64,000 nt of DNA from Streptomyces sp. NBC_01445 (GTDB taxonomy: Bacteria; Actinomycetota; Actinomycetes; Streptomycetales; Streptomycetaceae), in contig NZ_CP109485.1 of the NCBI RefSeq assembly GCF_035918235.1, forward strand, positions 8,773,001 to 8,837,000. Direction: 5' to 3'. Under the pieces are notes generated by a model. It made no database searches and was not told the DNA's origin. It saw only the letters and a program-made list of their open reading frames with translations. This document shows, one piece after another, positions 25,417 through 34,022 of the stretch (positions are counted from its first letter, which is position 1; the number at the start of each line of letters is the position of its first letter). A program made the position numbers and the translations under genes.

Positions 25417-25977
25417 TCAGGTGGCGGGTACGAGCAGCGAGAGCAGTCCGCGCACCCCCGCGTCGAAAGCGGCGGGCGAGCCGGACGCGCGGGCCAGCAC
25501 ATAGCCGCCCTGGACCGTCGCGACGATTGTCGCCGCGATCTCCTCGGCATCCAGCGAAGGCGCGAACTCGCCCTGTTCCTTGCCCTCTTCGACGATCCCG
25601 GCGAGCTGCTCCCGCAGCCAGTCGATCGTCTCGTCGACCGGAGCGCGCAGCGCGTCGCTCGCGATCACATCCGGGTCCATCGTGAGCCGGCCGATCGGGC
25701 AGCCGCGCAGCACATCGCGCTCGCGCCGCAGATACGCCTCGATACGGGCGTACGCGGAGCCGGCGCCGCCGAACGACTTCGCGGCCGTGGCCCGCATCTC
25801 CTGTGCCGTCCGCTCGATCGCGGCGAGCGCGAGGTCCTGCTTCCCCCCGAAGTGGTGGTACATGCTGCCCTGCCCGGCGTCGGCGCGCTGCTGGATCGCC
25901 TTGGGGCTCGTGCCCACGTACCCCCGCTCCCACAGGAGCTCACGAGTGGACTCGATCAACCGCTCCGAAGTGCCCAT
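25417..25977 (-). CDS. TetR/AcrR family transcriptional regulator
   Basis: A 186-residue repressor. The helix-turn-helix is RELLWERGYVGTSPKAIQQRADAGQGSMYHHFGGKQDLALAAI (residues 10-53). The C-terminal part (CPIGRLTMDPDVIASDALRAPVDETIDWL) resembles the TetR_C group found with DUF4865 and reductase genes. ATG 25977 is preferred; the open frame upstream runs through the operator. A 20-bp near-perfect palindrome at 25986-26005, 9 bases before the start, indicates autoregulation and control of the DUF4865/phosphotriesterase genes. Confidence 0.9.
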   Translation of the reverse strand: MGTSERLIESTRELLWERGYVGTSPKAIQQRADAGQGSMYHHFGGKQDLALAAIERTAQEMRATAAKSFGGAGSAYARIEAYLRRERDVLRGCPIGRLTMDPDVIASDALRAPVDETIDWLREQLAGIVEEGKEQGEFAPSLDAEEIAATIVATVQGGYVLARASGSPAAFDAGVRGLLSLLVPAT

Positions 25978-25985
25978 GAAGCAAC

Positions 25986-26005
25986 TGTACATACTAGTAG
26001 GTACA
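25986..26005. promoter_or_regulatory. TetR operator
   Basis: TGTACATACTAGTAGGTACA at 25986-26005 is palindromic apart from one mismatched pair (25991/26000), centred on ACTAGT. The size, symmetry and position directly upstream of the TetR gene match an autoregulatory TetR operator. Confidence 0.8.
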
Positions 26006-26160
26006 GAAGTCGAGAGCGAGGAGAGTAGGCGGAAGCAGGCCCAGTACTCCCGTGGTGGTACGCGCGCTGCCGCTGGCTGTACGACGACTTCGACCCCCCT
26101 TCGGAGCGAGTCTCGAGTCATCGAGAAAACGTGAGCACACGTTCCGAGGAGATGACTCTC

Positions 26161-26442
26161 ATGCAGACCCTGGCGAACTGGAACGGCGGGCCCGGCCCGT
26201 GGATCCTGTTCTTCCCACTGATCTGGGCGGCCGTCGTCATCGGCGTCGTCACGCTGCTGCGCCGCACCGTGTGGCGCGGACGCCGTCGTGGCGGCCCCTG
26301 GCGGCCCGCCGCCGACGAGAACTCGCCCCTCACCGTGCTCGGCCGGCGTTTCGCCGCGGGCGAGATCGACGAGGACGAGTACTGGCGCCGCAGCTCCGTC
26401 CTGAACGAGGAGTTCGGCCGCACCAAGGGCGGTGCGGAATGA
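26161..26442 (+). CDS. Small membrane protein with SHOCT domain
   Basis: A 93-residue protein with one membrane segment (GPWILFFPLIWAAVVIGVVTLLRRTVW), a basic Arg-rich stretch and a C-terminal SHOCT domain (SPLTVLGRRFAAGEIDEDEYWRRSSVLNEEFG). SHOCT domains are short and often regulate or oligomerise with partner proteins. ATG 26161 has GAGGAG at 26146-26151 at a good distance; ATG 26152 directly touches the ribosome binding site and is unlikely. Its stop overlaps the start of the ABC ATPase by 4 bases, so it is part of the exporter operon. Confidence 0.85.
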   Translation: MQTLANWNGGPGPWILFFPLIWAAVVIGVVTLLRRTVWRGRRRGGPWRPAADENSPLTVLGRRFAAGEIDEDEYWRRSSVLNEEFGRTKGGAE

Positions 26443-27227
26443 CCACCGCCACCCGCACCCGGACCGCGGCCCGAGTCGTCGACGCCGTGAAGGTCTACGG
26501 CAGCGGCGACACCGCGGTCCGGGCCCTGGACGGCGTGAGCGTCGGCTTCGAGGCCGGGAGGTTCACCGCGATCATGGGTCCGTCCGGCTCCGGCAAGTCC
26601 ACGCTCATGCACTGCGCGGCGGGCCTCGACACCCTCAGCGCCGGCTCCGCCTTCATCGGAGACACCGACCTGAGCGACCTCGACGACCGCCGCCTGACCC
26701 TGCTGCGCCGTGACCGCATCGGCTTCGTGTTCCAGGCCTTCAACCTGGTGCCGACGCTGACGGTCGCGGAGAACATCACCCTGCCGATGGACCTCGCGGG
26801 CGCGAAGGACGACGCCGCCTCCAGGGAGTGGATCGACGCCCTGGTCGACGTCGTCGGCCTGCGCGACCGCCTGCACCACCGACCGTCCGAACTCTCCGGC
26901 GGACAGCAGCAGCGCGTCGCCGTGGCCCGGGCCTTCGCGGGCCGCCCCGACGTCGTCTTCGCCGACGAGCCCACCGGCAACCTCGACTCCCGCTCCGGCG
27001 AGGAGGTGCTCGGGCTCCTCGGCCGCGCCGTACGGCAGATGGACCGTACGGTCGTCATGGTCACCCACGACCCGGTGGCCGCCGCCCACGCCGACGAGGT
27101 CGTCTTCCTCGCCGACGGCCGCCTGGTCGACCGGATGCAGGACCCGACCCCGGACAAGGTCCTCGACCGCATGAAGGCCTTCGACGCGGCCGACGGCGCA
27201 CGACATGCGGGGGAGGCGCCGGCATGA
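26439..27227 (+). CDS. ABC transporter ATPase, MacB/LolD type
   Basis: A 262-residue ATPase with Walker A GPSGSGKSTLMH, Q-loop FVFQAFNLVPTLTVAENITLP, signature LSGGQQQRVAVARA, Walker B VVFADEPTGNLDS and the switch His in MVTHDPVA. The sequence is typical of the MacB/LolD/FtsE group that works with FtsX-like permeases as mechanotransducing exporters. ATG 26439 overlaps the SHOCT gene and the ATPase stop overlaps the permease start, so three genes form one operon. Drug or peptide export or envelope remodelling is likely. Confidence 0.94.
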   Translation: MTTATRTRTAARVVDAVKVYGSGDTAVRALDGVSVGFEAGRFTAIMGPSGSGKSTLMHCAAGLDTLSAGSAFIGDTDLSDLDDRRLTLLRRDRIGFVFQAFNLVPTLTVAENITLPMDLAGAKDDAASREWIDALVDVVGLRDRLHHRPSELSGGQQQRVAVARAFAGRPDVVFADEPTGNLDSRSGEEVLGLLGRAVRQMDRTVVMVTHDPVAAAHADEVVFLADGRLVDRMQDPTPDKVLDRMKAFDAADGARHAGEAPA

Positions 27228-29794
27228 GCTCCGTGAGCACCTCCGCGCGCCTGAGCCTGTCGTCCCTGCGCGCCCACAAACGGCGCTTCGCCGGCACCTT
27301 CCTGGCCGTCCTGCTCGGCGTCGCGTTCCTCGCCGGCACGCTCGTCATGGGCGACACCCTGCGCGCCAGCTTCGACACCATGTTCGGCAACGCGTCGAGC
27401 GGCACCGACGCCGTCGTCCGCAGCACGAACGTGATCACGACCCCCGGTGAGAGCCAGGGCACCCGGCAGCCCGTCGCCGCGTCGCTCGCGAAGAAGGTCG
27501 CGGACACCCCGGGCGTCGCCGCCGCCGTGCCCGGCATCCAGGGCGCGGGCCAACTCGTCGGCAGCAACGGCAAGGCGATCGGCGGCCAGGGCCCGCCCAC
27601 CCTCGCGGGCAACTGGATCACCGACCCCGAACTCAACCCGTACCGCCTGGCCGAAGGACACACCCCTTCGAAGACCGGCGAGGTGGTCGTCAACCGCGGA
27701 GCCGCCAAGAAGGGCGACCTCAAGATCGGCGACACGACGACCCTGCGCACCCCCGACCCCGTCAAGGTGACGATCGTCGGCCTCGCCACGTTCGGCGGCG
27801 AGGACGGCATGGCCCAGGTGACGTACACCGGCATGACGCAGGCCGACGCGGAGAAGTACCTCACGCCGAAGCCCGGCGAGGCCGCGTCCATCCAGGTGCG
27901 GGCCGGCCCCGGCACCAGCCAGCGGGAACTCGTCGACGAGCTGACTCCCGTACTGCCCAAGGGAGTCGAGGCCATCACCGGTGAGGCGTCGGCGCAGGAG
28001 AGCACAGACATGATCTCCGGGCAGTTCCTGACCCTCTTCACCACCTTCCTCCTCGTGTTCTCCGGCATCGCCCTGCTGGTGGCCACCTTCTCGATCCACA
28101 ACACGTTCGCGATCGTCGTCGCCCAGCGCACCCGGGAGAACGCGCTCCTGCGTGCCCTCGGCGCCTCCCGCCGCCAGGTCACCGCCACCACGCTCGTCGA
28201 GGCGAGCGCCGTCGCCGTCCTCGCGTCGGTCGCCGGTCTCGCCGGCGGCATCGGCATCGCGGCCGGGCTCCAGGCGCTCTTCCCCGCGATCGGCTTCCCG
28301 TTCCCCGACGGCGCTCTCGTGATCAGCGGTCTGTCCATGCTGCTCCCGCTCGCCGTCGGCATCCTCGTCTGCCTCGGCTCCGCGCTCCTGCCCGCCGTAC
28401 GAGCCGGACGCACCGCACCCCTTGCGGCCCTGGGCGAGACGGCAGTCGACCAGTCCGGGGCCTCGCGCCGCCGCGCCGTCGCCGGTACGGCCCTGGGCGT
28501 CACGGCGGTCGCCGTCACCCTGATCGGTGTCCTCGCGTCGCCGTCCATCTGGCTCGCCGGCCTCGGCAGCGTGCTGATCCTCGTCGCGTTCGTGGTGCTC
28601 GGTCCCGTCGCCTCGTCGCGCGCCGTACGCGTCCTCGGCAGCCCCCTCGACAAGCTGCGCGGTGCCACCGGCGGCCTCGCCCGGCGCAACGCGCTGCGCA
28701 GCCCCAAGCGCACCGCCGCGACCGCGAGCGCCCTGATGATCGGTGTCGCCGTCGTCTCCCTGTTCACCGTCTTCGGCGCCTCGCTGAAGGCGACCATGGA
28801 CCAGACGGTGTCCCGCTCCTTCGCCGGCGACATCGCCGTGTCCGCGCCGTCGTTCGGCGCGGGCGGCAGCGGCCTCAGCCCGAAGCTCGCCCCGGCCATC
28901 GCCGAGCAGCCGCAGGTCGCGACAGCCGTCGGCCTGGGCAAGGGCGTCGCGGACGTCGACGGCGATGGCCGTGCGCTCACCGTCACCGACCCGGCCGCGC
29001 TCGCCAGGTCCTTCGACCTGGGCACCGTCCGCGGCTCGCTGAACGACCTCGGCACGGACGGCATCGCGATCACCCGCAAGGAGGCCGACAAGCAGCACCT
29101 GGAACCGGGCAGCCGCGCCCGACTGGCCTTCACCGACGGCAAGCAGCAGAACTTCACCGTTCGCGCGGTCTACGGCCAGTCGGAGCTCGCGGGGGACTAC
29201 GTCATCACGCGCGAGGCCTGGGCCCCGCACCGCGCCCAGGACTCCGACACCCTGATCGCCGTCACGTTCAAGGACGGCGTGAGCACGGCCGACGGCAAGG
29301 CCGCCGTCTCCAAGGTCGCAGCGGCGTACGGGAATCCGGAGGTGCAGACCCGCGACGAGTACGCGCAGTCGTCCGCCGGTGGCATCGACATGATGCTGAC
29401 CCTGGTGTACGCGCTGCTGGCCCTCGCCGTGCTGATCGCTCTGCTCGGTATCGCCAACACCCTCACCCTGGCCGTCCACGAACGCACTCGTGAACTGGGC
29501 CTGTTGAGGGCCGTCGGCCAGACCCGCGCCCAGCTGCGGGCCATGGTCCGGTGGGAGTCCGTCCTGGTCGCGGCGTTCGGCACCGCGGGTGGCCTGGTGC
29601 TCGGCGGCTTCCTCGGCTGGGTCCTGGTCGAGGCGTCGGGCGGCGCGAGCGACAGCGCGTTCGCGTTCGCCCTGCCCCCGCTCCAGCTCGTCGTCGTGGC
29701 CCTGGTGGGCCTCGCCGCCGGAGCGCTCGCGGGCCTGCGTCCGGCCCGCCGCGCCGCACGCCTCGACGTGCTGCGGGCCATCGCCACCGAGTGA
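27224..29794 (+). CDS. ABC transporter permease, FtsX-like with two MacB-type domains
   Basis: An 856-residue permease. TM1 (FAGTFLAVLLGVAFLAGTLVMGDT, residues 20-43) is followed by a large extracytoplasmic MacB periplasmic-core-like domain, then three TM segments with FTTFLLVFSGIALLVATFSIHNTFAIVVAQRTRENALLRALGASRRQV. A second module (from about residue 480) repeats the plan and ends with VYALLALAVLIALLGIANTLTLAVHERTRELGLLRAVGQTRAQLR and two further segments. Both FtsX motifs with the R-E-x-G/L-L-R-A-x-G signature are intact. It partners the ATPase encoded upstream by a 4-base overlap. Confidence 0.93.
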   Translation: MSSVSTSARLSLSSLRAHKRRFAGTFLAVLLGVAFLAGTLVMGDTLRASFDTMFGNASSGTDAVVRSTNVITTPGESQGTRQPVAASLAKKVADTPGVAAAVPGIQGAGQLVGSNGKAIGGQGPPTLAGNWITDPELNPYRLAEGHTPSKTGEVVVNRGAAKKGDLKIGDTTTLRTPDPVKVTIVGLATFGGEDGMAQVTYTGMTQADAEKYLTPKPGEAASIQVRAGPGTSQRELVDELTPVLPKGVEAITGEASAQESTDMISGQFLTLFTTFLLVFSGIALLVATFSIHNTFAIVVAQRTRENALLRALGASRRQVTATTLVEASAVAVLASVAGLAGGIGIAAGLQALFPAIGFPFPDGALVISGLSMLLPLAVGILVCLGSALLPAVRAGRTAPLAALGETAVDQSGASRRRAVAGTALGVTAVAVTLIGVLASPSIWLAGLGSVLILVAFVVLGPVASSRAVRVLGSPLDKLRGATGGLARRNALRSPKRTAATASALMIGVAVVSLFTVFGASLKATMDQTVSRSFAGDIAVSAPSFGAGGSGLSPKLAPAIAEQPQVATAVGLGKGVADVDGDGRALTVTDPAALARSFDLGTVRGSLNDLGTDGIAITRKEADKQHLEPGSRARLAFTDGKQQNFTVRAVYGQSELAGDYVITREAWAPHRAQDSDTLIAVTFKDGVSTADGKAAVSKVAAAYGNPEVQTRDEYAQSSAGGIDMMLTLVYALLALAVLIALLGIANTLTLAVHERTRELGLLRAVGQTRAQLRAMVRWESVLVAAFGTAGGLVLGGFLGWVLVEASGGASDSAFAFALPPLQLVVVALVGLAAGALAGLRPARRAARLDVLRAIATE

Positions 29795-29856
29795 CGTGGC
29801 CCGTGCCGTAAGGAGTGACGCGGCCCGTGCCGTACGAGGGGGTGGTCACCGCCCGG

Positions 29857-30375
29857 TCAGCCGACAACGGCCGACCGGGCGGGAGCATGTCGGGCCGCGC
29901 GGCGGTCCGCCGGGGAGTCCAGCTCGGGGAAGGCGTCCGTCACCCGGTACTCGGGAATCGGCGGCAGCGGCAGCGCCGCCGGCGGTGCGGGGAGCGTGAA
30001 CCACACGACCTTGCCGTCCTCGCCCTGCGGCCGCGCGCCCCAGCTCTCGCTGACCGCGGCGACCAGGGCGAGGCCCCGGCCGCAGGTCGAGAGCGGGTCG
30101 GCGTCGCACAGTTGCGGCAGGTGCGGGTCGTGGTCGTGCACCGACACCGTGAGGCGGTCCCGCAGCAGCTCGATCTCGACGGTGCACATCTTGTCGGGAC
30201 CGGCGTGCCGATGGACGTTGGTCAGCAACTCGGTCACGCCGAGCATCGCCTCGTCGATCAGGGGATCCAGATGCCAGTAGCGCAACTGCGCCGATACGAT
30301 TCTGCGGACCTGGCGGATCCGCGACGGCAGGGCCTGGAGCTCCACCGTGCAATGCTTGCTTGGGTGGCTGATCAC
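29857..30375 (-). CDS. RsbW-like ATP-binding protein (anti-sigma/serine kinase type)
   Basis: A 172-residue HATPase_c_2 protein. The N box is in AMLGVTELLTNVHRHAG, the G1 Asp in VSVHDHDPHLPQL and the ATP lid in STCGRGLALVAAVSESWGARPQ. Such stand-alone kinases are abundant in Streptomyces and act on anti-sigma-factor antagonists or serve in signalling; the partner is not encoded nearby. A Pro/Ala-rich tail (PAPPAALPLPPIPEYR and beyond) follows the domain. ATG 30375 is the start. It runs convergent to the ABC permease gene 62 bases away. Confidence 0.88.
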   Translation of the reverse strand: MISHPSKHCTVELQALPSRIRQVRRIVSAQLRYWHLDPLIDEAMLGVTELLTNVHRHAGPDKMCTVEIELLRDRLTVSVHDHDPHLPQLCDADPLSTCGRGLALVAAVSESWGARPQGEDGKVVWFTLPAPPAALPLPPIPEYRVTDAFPELDSPADRRAARHAPARSAVVG

Positions 30376-30586
30376 GGCTGCGACTCCCCGAATTGAAGGT
30401 CCGGAAGAAGGCGGAGTACCGAGCCAGCAGAGGGTCGCGTTGTCAGCCGAGGCCCGCCTGCTGCATGTCCGGCGGGCTGGTTCGCAGCGTTATCGCCGGT
30501 AAACCCTGAGTAGTGATGTGTGACCAGAGTGACTCAGGGGGTGCGAGCCTGCAACTCGCGCACGCAGTCCCCCAGTCCGCCGCCGA

Positions 30587-30931
30587 CTACGTCAGCCGGC
30601 CGCGCGCCCTGCGCACCGCGTCGAGGAACCGACGCGTCGTGGGCGGCCCGCTCTCGCCGACGAGACGGGGCACCGCGTCGCCGGGTTCATGATCGTTGCC
30701 GAGTTTCAGCAGGTAGCGCCTGCCGCCGACATCGGCGAGCGCCCGGTCGCCGGGCGCGAACCAGGCCTTGCCGGCGCGGACTTCCTGGAGTGGCGCGCTG
30801 TCGATCTCGCTGCCGTAACTCGTGAGCAGTTCGAGACGGCCGCCCTTGATGCGGACCTCGCCTGCCCGGGTGAGCGAGCGAAGCAGTCGCCCTATGCGCA
30901 CACCCGTCGCCGTGAACTCCGGCTCCGCCAT
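30587..30931 (-). CDS. Small hypothetical protein
   Basis: A 114-residue protein starting [48 protein letters not shown], with no signal peptide or membrane segment. The composition is that of a small soluble beta-rich protein; I recognise it as a recurring Streptomyces hypothetical but cannot name a domain. ATG 30931 is chosen over an upstream ATG because AAGGGGG lies 8 bases before it. It is divergent from the PLP-enzyme gene across a 306-base region. Confidence 0.7.
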   Translation of the reverse strand: MAEPEFTATGVRIGRLLRSLTRAGEVRIKGGRLELLTSYGSEIDSAPLQEVRAGKAWFAPGDRALADVGGRRYLLKLGNDHEPGDAVPRLVGESGPPTTRRFLDAVRRARGRLT

Positions 30932-31237
30932 GTCGTCCGCCCCCTTGGTGTGAGCTCTCACCGGCCCCGCGGTGCAGTCTGCCCGCACGAAGGCGTCCGC
31001 ACCAGTGCGCGGGGGAGTGCGCCCGGCAGGGGAAGGGCCGACTCACGCCTTTGTTCCTCCGCACGCCTGTTCCTGCCCTGGGGCAGGTGTTCCTTTGAGT
31101 TGCTCAAAGGGGTGTTTATGCAGGTGAGAAGCGTGCGGAAGGTGTTTATGATCGGGGCGTCCGACCGGTCGCAAAGACGACGGCCGGGTGTGGACGGCGT
31201 CGGACCGGCGCTCGGAACGACGCTAAGGAGCCATGTG
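30932..31237. promoter_or_regulatory. 306-base divergent regulatory region with an inverted and a direct repeat
   Basis: No gene is seen here. CCTTTGAG (31092-31099) is mirrored by CTCAAAGG (31103-31110) around TTG, and GGTGTTTATG occurs twice, at 31111-31120 and 31141-31150, exactly 30 bases apart. The cluster lies about 90-145 bases upstream of the PLP-enzyme start and probably holds its promoter and regulator sites. The ribosome binding site AAGGAG is at 31225-31230. Confidence 0.55.
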
Positions 31238-32395
31238 GTGAGCACCCCTCGGCAGGACCCGTCAGCCGTGATCCCCCAAGGGCCGGAACCGGTGCCCACG
31301 CTGGACGTGGACCACACGGACGCGGAGTACCGAAGCTGGCTCAAAGAAGCTGTACGAAAGGTCCAGGCCGACGCCAACCGGTCGGCCGACACCCACCTCC
31401 TGCGTTTCCCGCTCCCCGAGGAGTGGGGCATCGACCTCTATCTGAAGGACGAGTCGACGCACATCACCGGCAGCCTGAAGCACCGGCTCGCCCGCTCGCT
31501 GTTCCTCTACGGCCTGTGCAACGGGTGGATCCGGCCCGGCCGCCCCGTCATCGAGGCGTCCAGCGGTTCGACCGCCGTCTCCGAGGCCTACTTCGCGAAG
31601 CTCATCGGGGTGCCCTTCATCGCCGTGATGCCCCGCACCACCAGCCCCGAGAAGATCCGCCTGATCGAATTCCACGGCGGCCGGTGCCACTTCGTCGACG
31701 ACTCGCGCACGATGTACGAGGAGTCGGCGGCCCTCGCGGTCGACACCGGCGGCCACTACATGGACCAGTTCACGTACGCGGAGCGGGCCACGGACTGGCG
31801 CGGCAACAACAACATCGCGGAGTCGATCTACCGGCAGCTGGAGCTGGAGCGCTACCCCGAGCCCACCTGGATCGTCGCCACCGCCGGCACCGGAGGCACC
31901 TCCGCGACCATCGCCCGGTACGTCCACTACATGCAGCACGACACCCGCCTCTGCGTCGCCGACCCCGAGAACTCCTGCTTCTTCGAGGGCTGGACGACCG
32001 GGGACCCGGACGTCACCTGCGACTGCGGCTCCCGCATCGAGGGAATCGGCAGGCCCCGCATGGAGCCGAGCTTCGTGCCCGGCGCGATCGACCGCATGAT
32101 GAAGGTGCCGGACGCGGCAAGCGTCGCCGCCGTGCGCGCCCTGGAGGGCGCCATCGGCCGCAAGGCGGGCGGCTCGACCGGTACGGGGTTGTGGAGCGCG
32201 CTGAAGATCGTCGCCGAGATGGTGGCCGAGGGCAGGACCGGCAGCGTCGTCACCCTGCTGTGCGACCCGGGGGACCGCTACCTCGACAAGTACTACTCCG
32301 ACCAGTGGCTGGCCCACCAGGGTATGGACATCGCGCCGTACACGCGGACCATCGAGACGCTGCTCGCCACGGGAGTCTGGCCCAGCGCCGACTGA
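31238..32395 (+). CDS. PLP-dependent cysteine synthase family protein
   Basis: A 385-residue fold type II PLP enzyme. The PLP lysine is in [14 protein letters not shown], the substrate loop in [27 protein letters not shown], and the phosphate-binding glycine loop in [17 protein letters not shown]. It resembles a Streptomyces group annotated as cysteine synthase that has a longer C-terminal part ([23 protein letters not shown]...[13 protein letters not shown]). GTG 31238 (7 bases after AAGGAG) is preferred to the GTG at 31235. The physiological reaction is not certain; beta-replacement on O-acetylserine or a cystathionine-type reaction are both possible. Confidence 0.86.
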   Translation: MSTPRQDPSAVIPQGPEPVPTLDVDHTDAEYRSWLKEAVRKVQADANRSADTHLLRFPLPEEWGIDLYLKDESTHITGSLKHRLARSLFLYGLCNGWIRPGRPVIEASSGSTAVSEAYFAKLIGVPFIAVMPRTTSPEKIRLIEFHGGRCHFVDDSRTMYEESAALAVDTGGHYMDQFTYAERATDWRGNNNIAESIYRQLELERYPEPTWIVATAGTGGTSATIARYVHYMQHDTRLCVADPENSCFFEGWTTGDPDVTCDCGSRIEGIGRPRMEPSFVPGAIDRMMKVPDAASVAAVRALEGAIGRKAGGSTGTGLWSALKIVAEMVAEGRTGSVVTLLCDPGDRYLDKYYSDQWLAHQGMDIAPYTRTIETLLATGVWPSAD

Positions 32396-32414
32396 GGCCC
32401 GGGACGGACCTGCC

Positions 32415-32912
32415 TCAACTCGCCCTGGAACCCCGGGAGTTCACGGCGAGCCTGCGGTCGAGCGCGGCCACCGCGTCACGGAACGCTCGGCCGAGTCCGG
32501 CCCGGCCGAGCCGCAGACCCACCCGGAAAGCGGCGGCGCCGTCCGCGGCGAACGTCCACTGCACCCGCGTCCCGCCGACGCCCGACGGCGTGAGCCGCCA
32601 CTCCTCGACCAGGGCACGTATCCCCGGCGCGTTGGTCTCGTCCACCCGGTACGCGTACACCGTGTCGGGCTCGGCCGCGAGGATGGTCTCCCGCATGCGC
32701 GTACCGCCCCTGAGCCGCACCTCGCGCCCCGCGCCGCCGTCCGTCGGGCGGGCGAGCGTCACGGCGGAGAACCACTCGGGCCAGCCCGTCACGTCTTCGG
32801 AGAGCGCCCTGAACACCGCCTGCGGATGTGCTGACACCTCACGGGCGAAGACCAGGCGCAGTGGCGCGGACTCGGTGAACTCGAGCCCCACGGGCTTCAG
32901 TCGGCGTGCCAT
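32415..32912 (-). CDS. SRPBCC (polyketide cyclase/START-like) family protein
   Basis: A 165-residue single-domain protein with the START-like fold: LRLVFAREVSAHPQAVFRALSEDVTGWPEWFSAVTLARP at the start, a central strand region (RETILAAEPDTVYAYRVDE) and a C-terminal amphipathic helix (GRAGLGRAFRDAVAALDRRLAV). The fold binds a hydrophobic ligand in a central cavity. It ends 19 bases from the convergent PLP-enzyme gene. No partner gene indicates the ligand. Confidence 0.85.
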   Translation of the reverse strand: MARRLKPVGLEFTESAPLRLVFAREVSAHPQAVFRALSEDVTGWPEWFSAVTLARPTDGGAGREVRLRGGTRMRETILAAEPDTVYAYRVDETNAPGIRALVEEWRLTPSGVGGTRVQWTFAADGAAAFRVGLRLGRAGLGRAFRDAVAALDRRLAVNSRGSRAS

Positions 32913-32978
32913 GGACGTTCAGCCCCCAAGCGGAATCGGGCGGTTGACCGGGCAGAGGTCACCATAGCTGGCGAACCG

Positions 32979-33806
32979 TCAGATGTCTGTACCTGTTCCG
33001 GGCTCGCCCGCGATGATGAGCCGCAGCTCCTCAGAGATCTCCGCGCGCGCGTCCGCAGGCAGCCCCGCGTCCGTCACGAGCGTGTCCACCTGGTCGAGCG
33101 AGGCGAACGAACTCAGGCCCACCGTCCCCCACTTGGTGTGGTCGGCGACCACGACGACCCGGCGCGCGGACTGCACGAGGCGCCGGTTCGTCTCGGCCTC
33201 CGCCAGGTTCGGCGTCGACAGGCCGGCCTCCAGCGATATGCCGTGCACACCGAGGAACAGCACGTCGAAGTGGAGCGCCGCGATGGCCTGGTCCGCGACC
33301 GGCCCCACCAGAGAATCGGAAGGCGTTCGCACGCCGCCCGTGAGAACCACGGTCGCCGCGCCCTGTCGCTGTCCCGACGAGCGCTGCGCACCGTGGAACA
33401 CGTCCGCCACCCGCACCGAGTTGGTCACCACGGTCAGGTCCGGCACGTCGAGGAGGTGGTGGGCCAGCGCATACGTCGTGGTGCCGCCGGACAGCGCGAT
33501 GGCCGTGCCCGGCGCCGCCAGGGCCGCGGCGGTCCGCGCGATGTCCTCCTTGGCGCTGAGCTCCAGACCCGACTTCGCCTCGAAGCCCGGCTCGTGCGTG
33601 CTTGCTTCCTCCACGGGGACCGCGCCGCCGTGCACCTTCTCCAGGACGCCCTGCCGGGCGAGCGCGTCGAGATCACGGCGGACCGTCATGTCGGAGACGC
33701 CCAGCTTGCGAGTGAGTTCGTTGACCCTGACGCCGCCACGGCGCCTGACCTCGTCGAGGATCAAGGCCCGGCGCTGCTCCGCGAGGAGGTTCTGATTCTC
33801 GCTCAC
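32979..33806 (-). CDS. DeoR/GlpR family transcriptional regulator
   Basis: A 275-residue regulator with the DeoR helix-turn-helix (RRALILDEVRRRGGVRVNELTRKLGVSDMTVRRDLDALARQGVLEKVHGGAV, residues 10-62) and sensor domain (IALSGGTTTYALAHHLLD; NSVRVADVF; DHTKWGTVGLSSFASLDQVDTLVTDAGL). The GTG start at 33806 follows an AGGAC ribosome binding site. No sugar genes lie next to it in this window, so it may act in trans. It differs clearly from the DeoR protein at 6835-7614. Confidence 0.9.
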   Translation of the reverse strand: MSENQNLLAEQRRALILDEVRRRGGVRVNELTRKLGVSDMTVRRDLDALARQGVLEKVHGGAVPVEEASTHEPGFEAKSGLELSAKEDIARTAAALAAPGTAIALSGGTTTYALAHHLLDVPDLTVVTNSVRVADVFHGAQRSSGQRQGAATVVLTGGVRTPSDSLVGPVADQAIAALHFDVLFLGVHGISLEAGLSTPNLAEAETNRRLVQSARRVVVVADHTKWGTVGLSSFASLDQVDTLVTDAGLPADARAEISEELRLIIAGEPGTGTDI

Positions 33807-34022
33807 GTCCTGTCGGATCCCTTCGCCTCGTCACACCCGTCCATGGTCGCCACATCCTCGCACGCGCCACCGACAGCCGGACCACTGCCCGCTCGCGCGG
33901 GCAGTATGGCGCGCGGTAGCACGGATGGGGGAGATTCGGTGACGAGGGATGCGTAGCGCGGGCGTGAGCGGGGATTCTGATTCCGGCACCACACGCGCAC
34001 GTCAATCGGGGGATGCTGAACG

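Noticed and set aside
26052..26438. Extension of the ABC ATPase to 26052
   Set aside because: The Walker A protein has its normal start at ATG 26439, coupled to the SHOCT gene; the upstream frame is unrelated.
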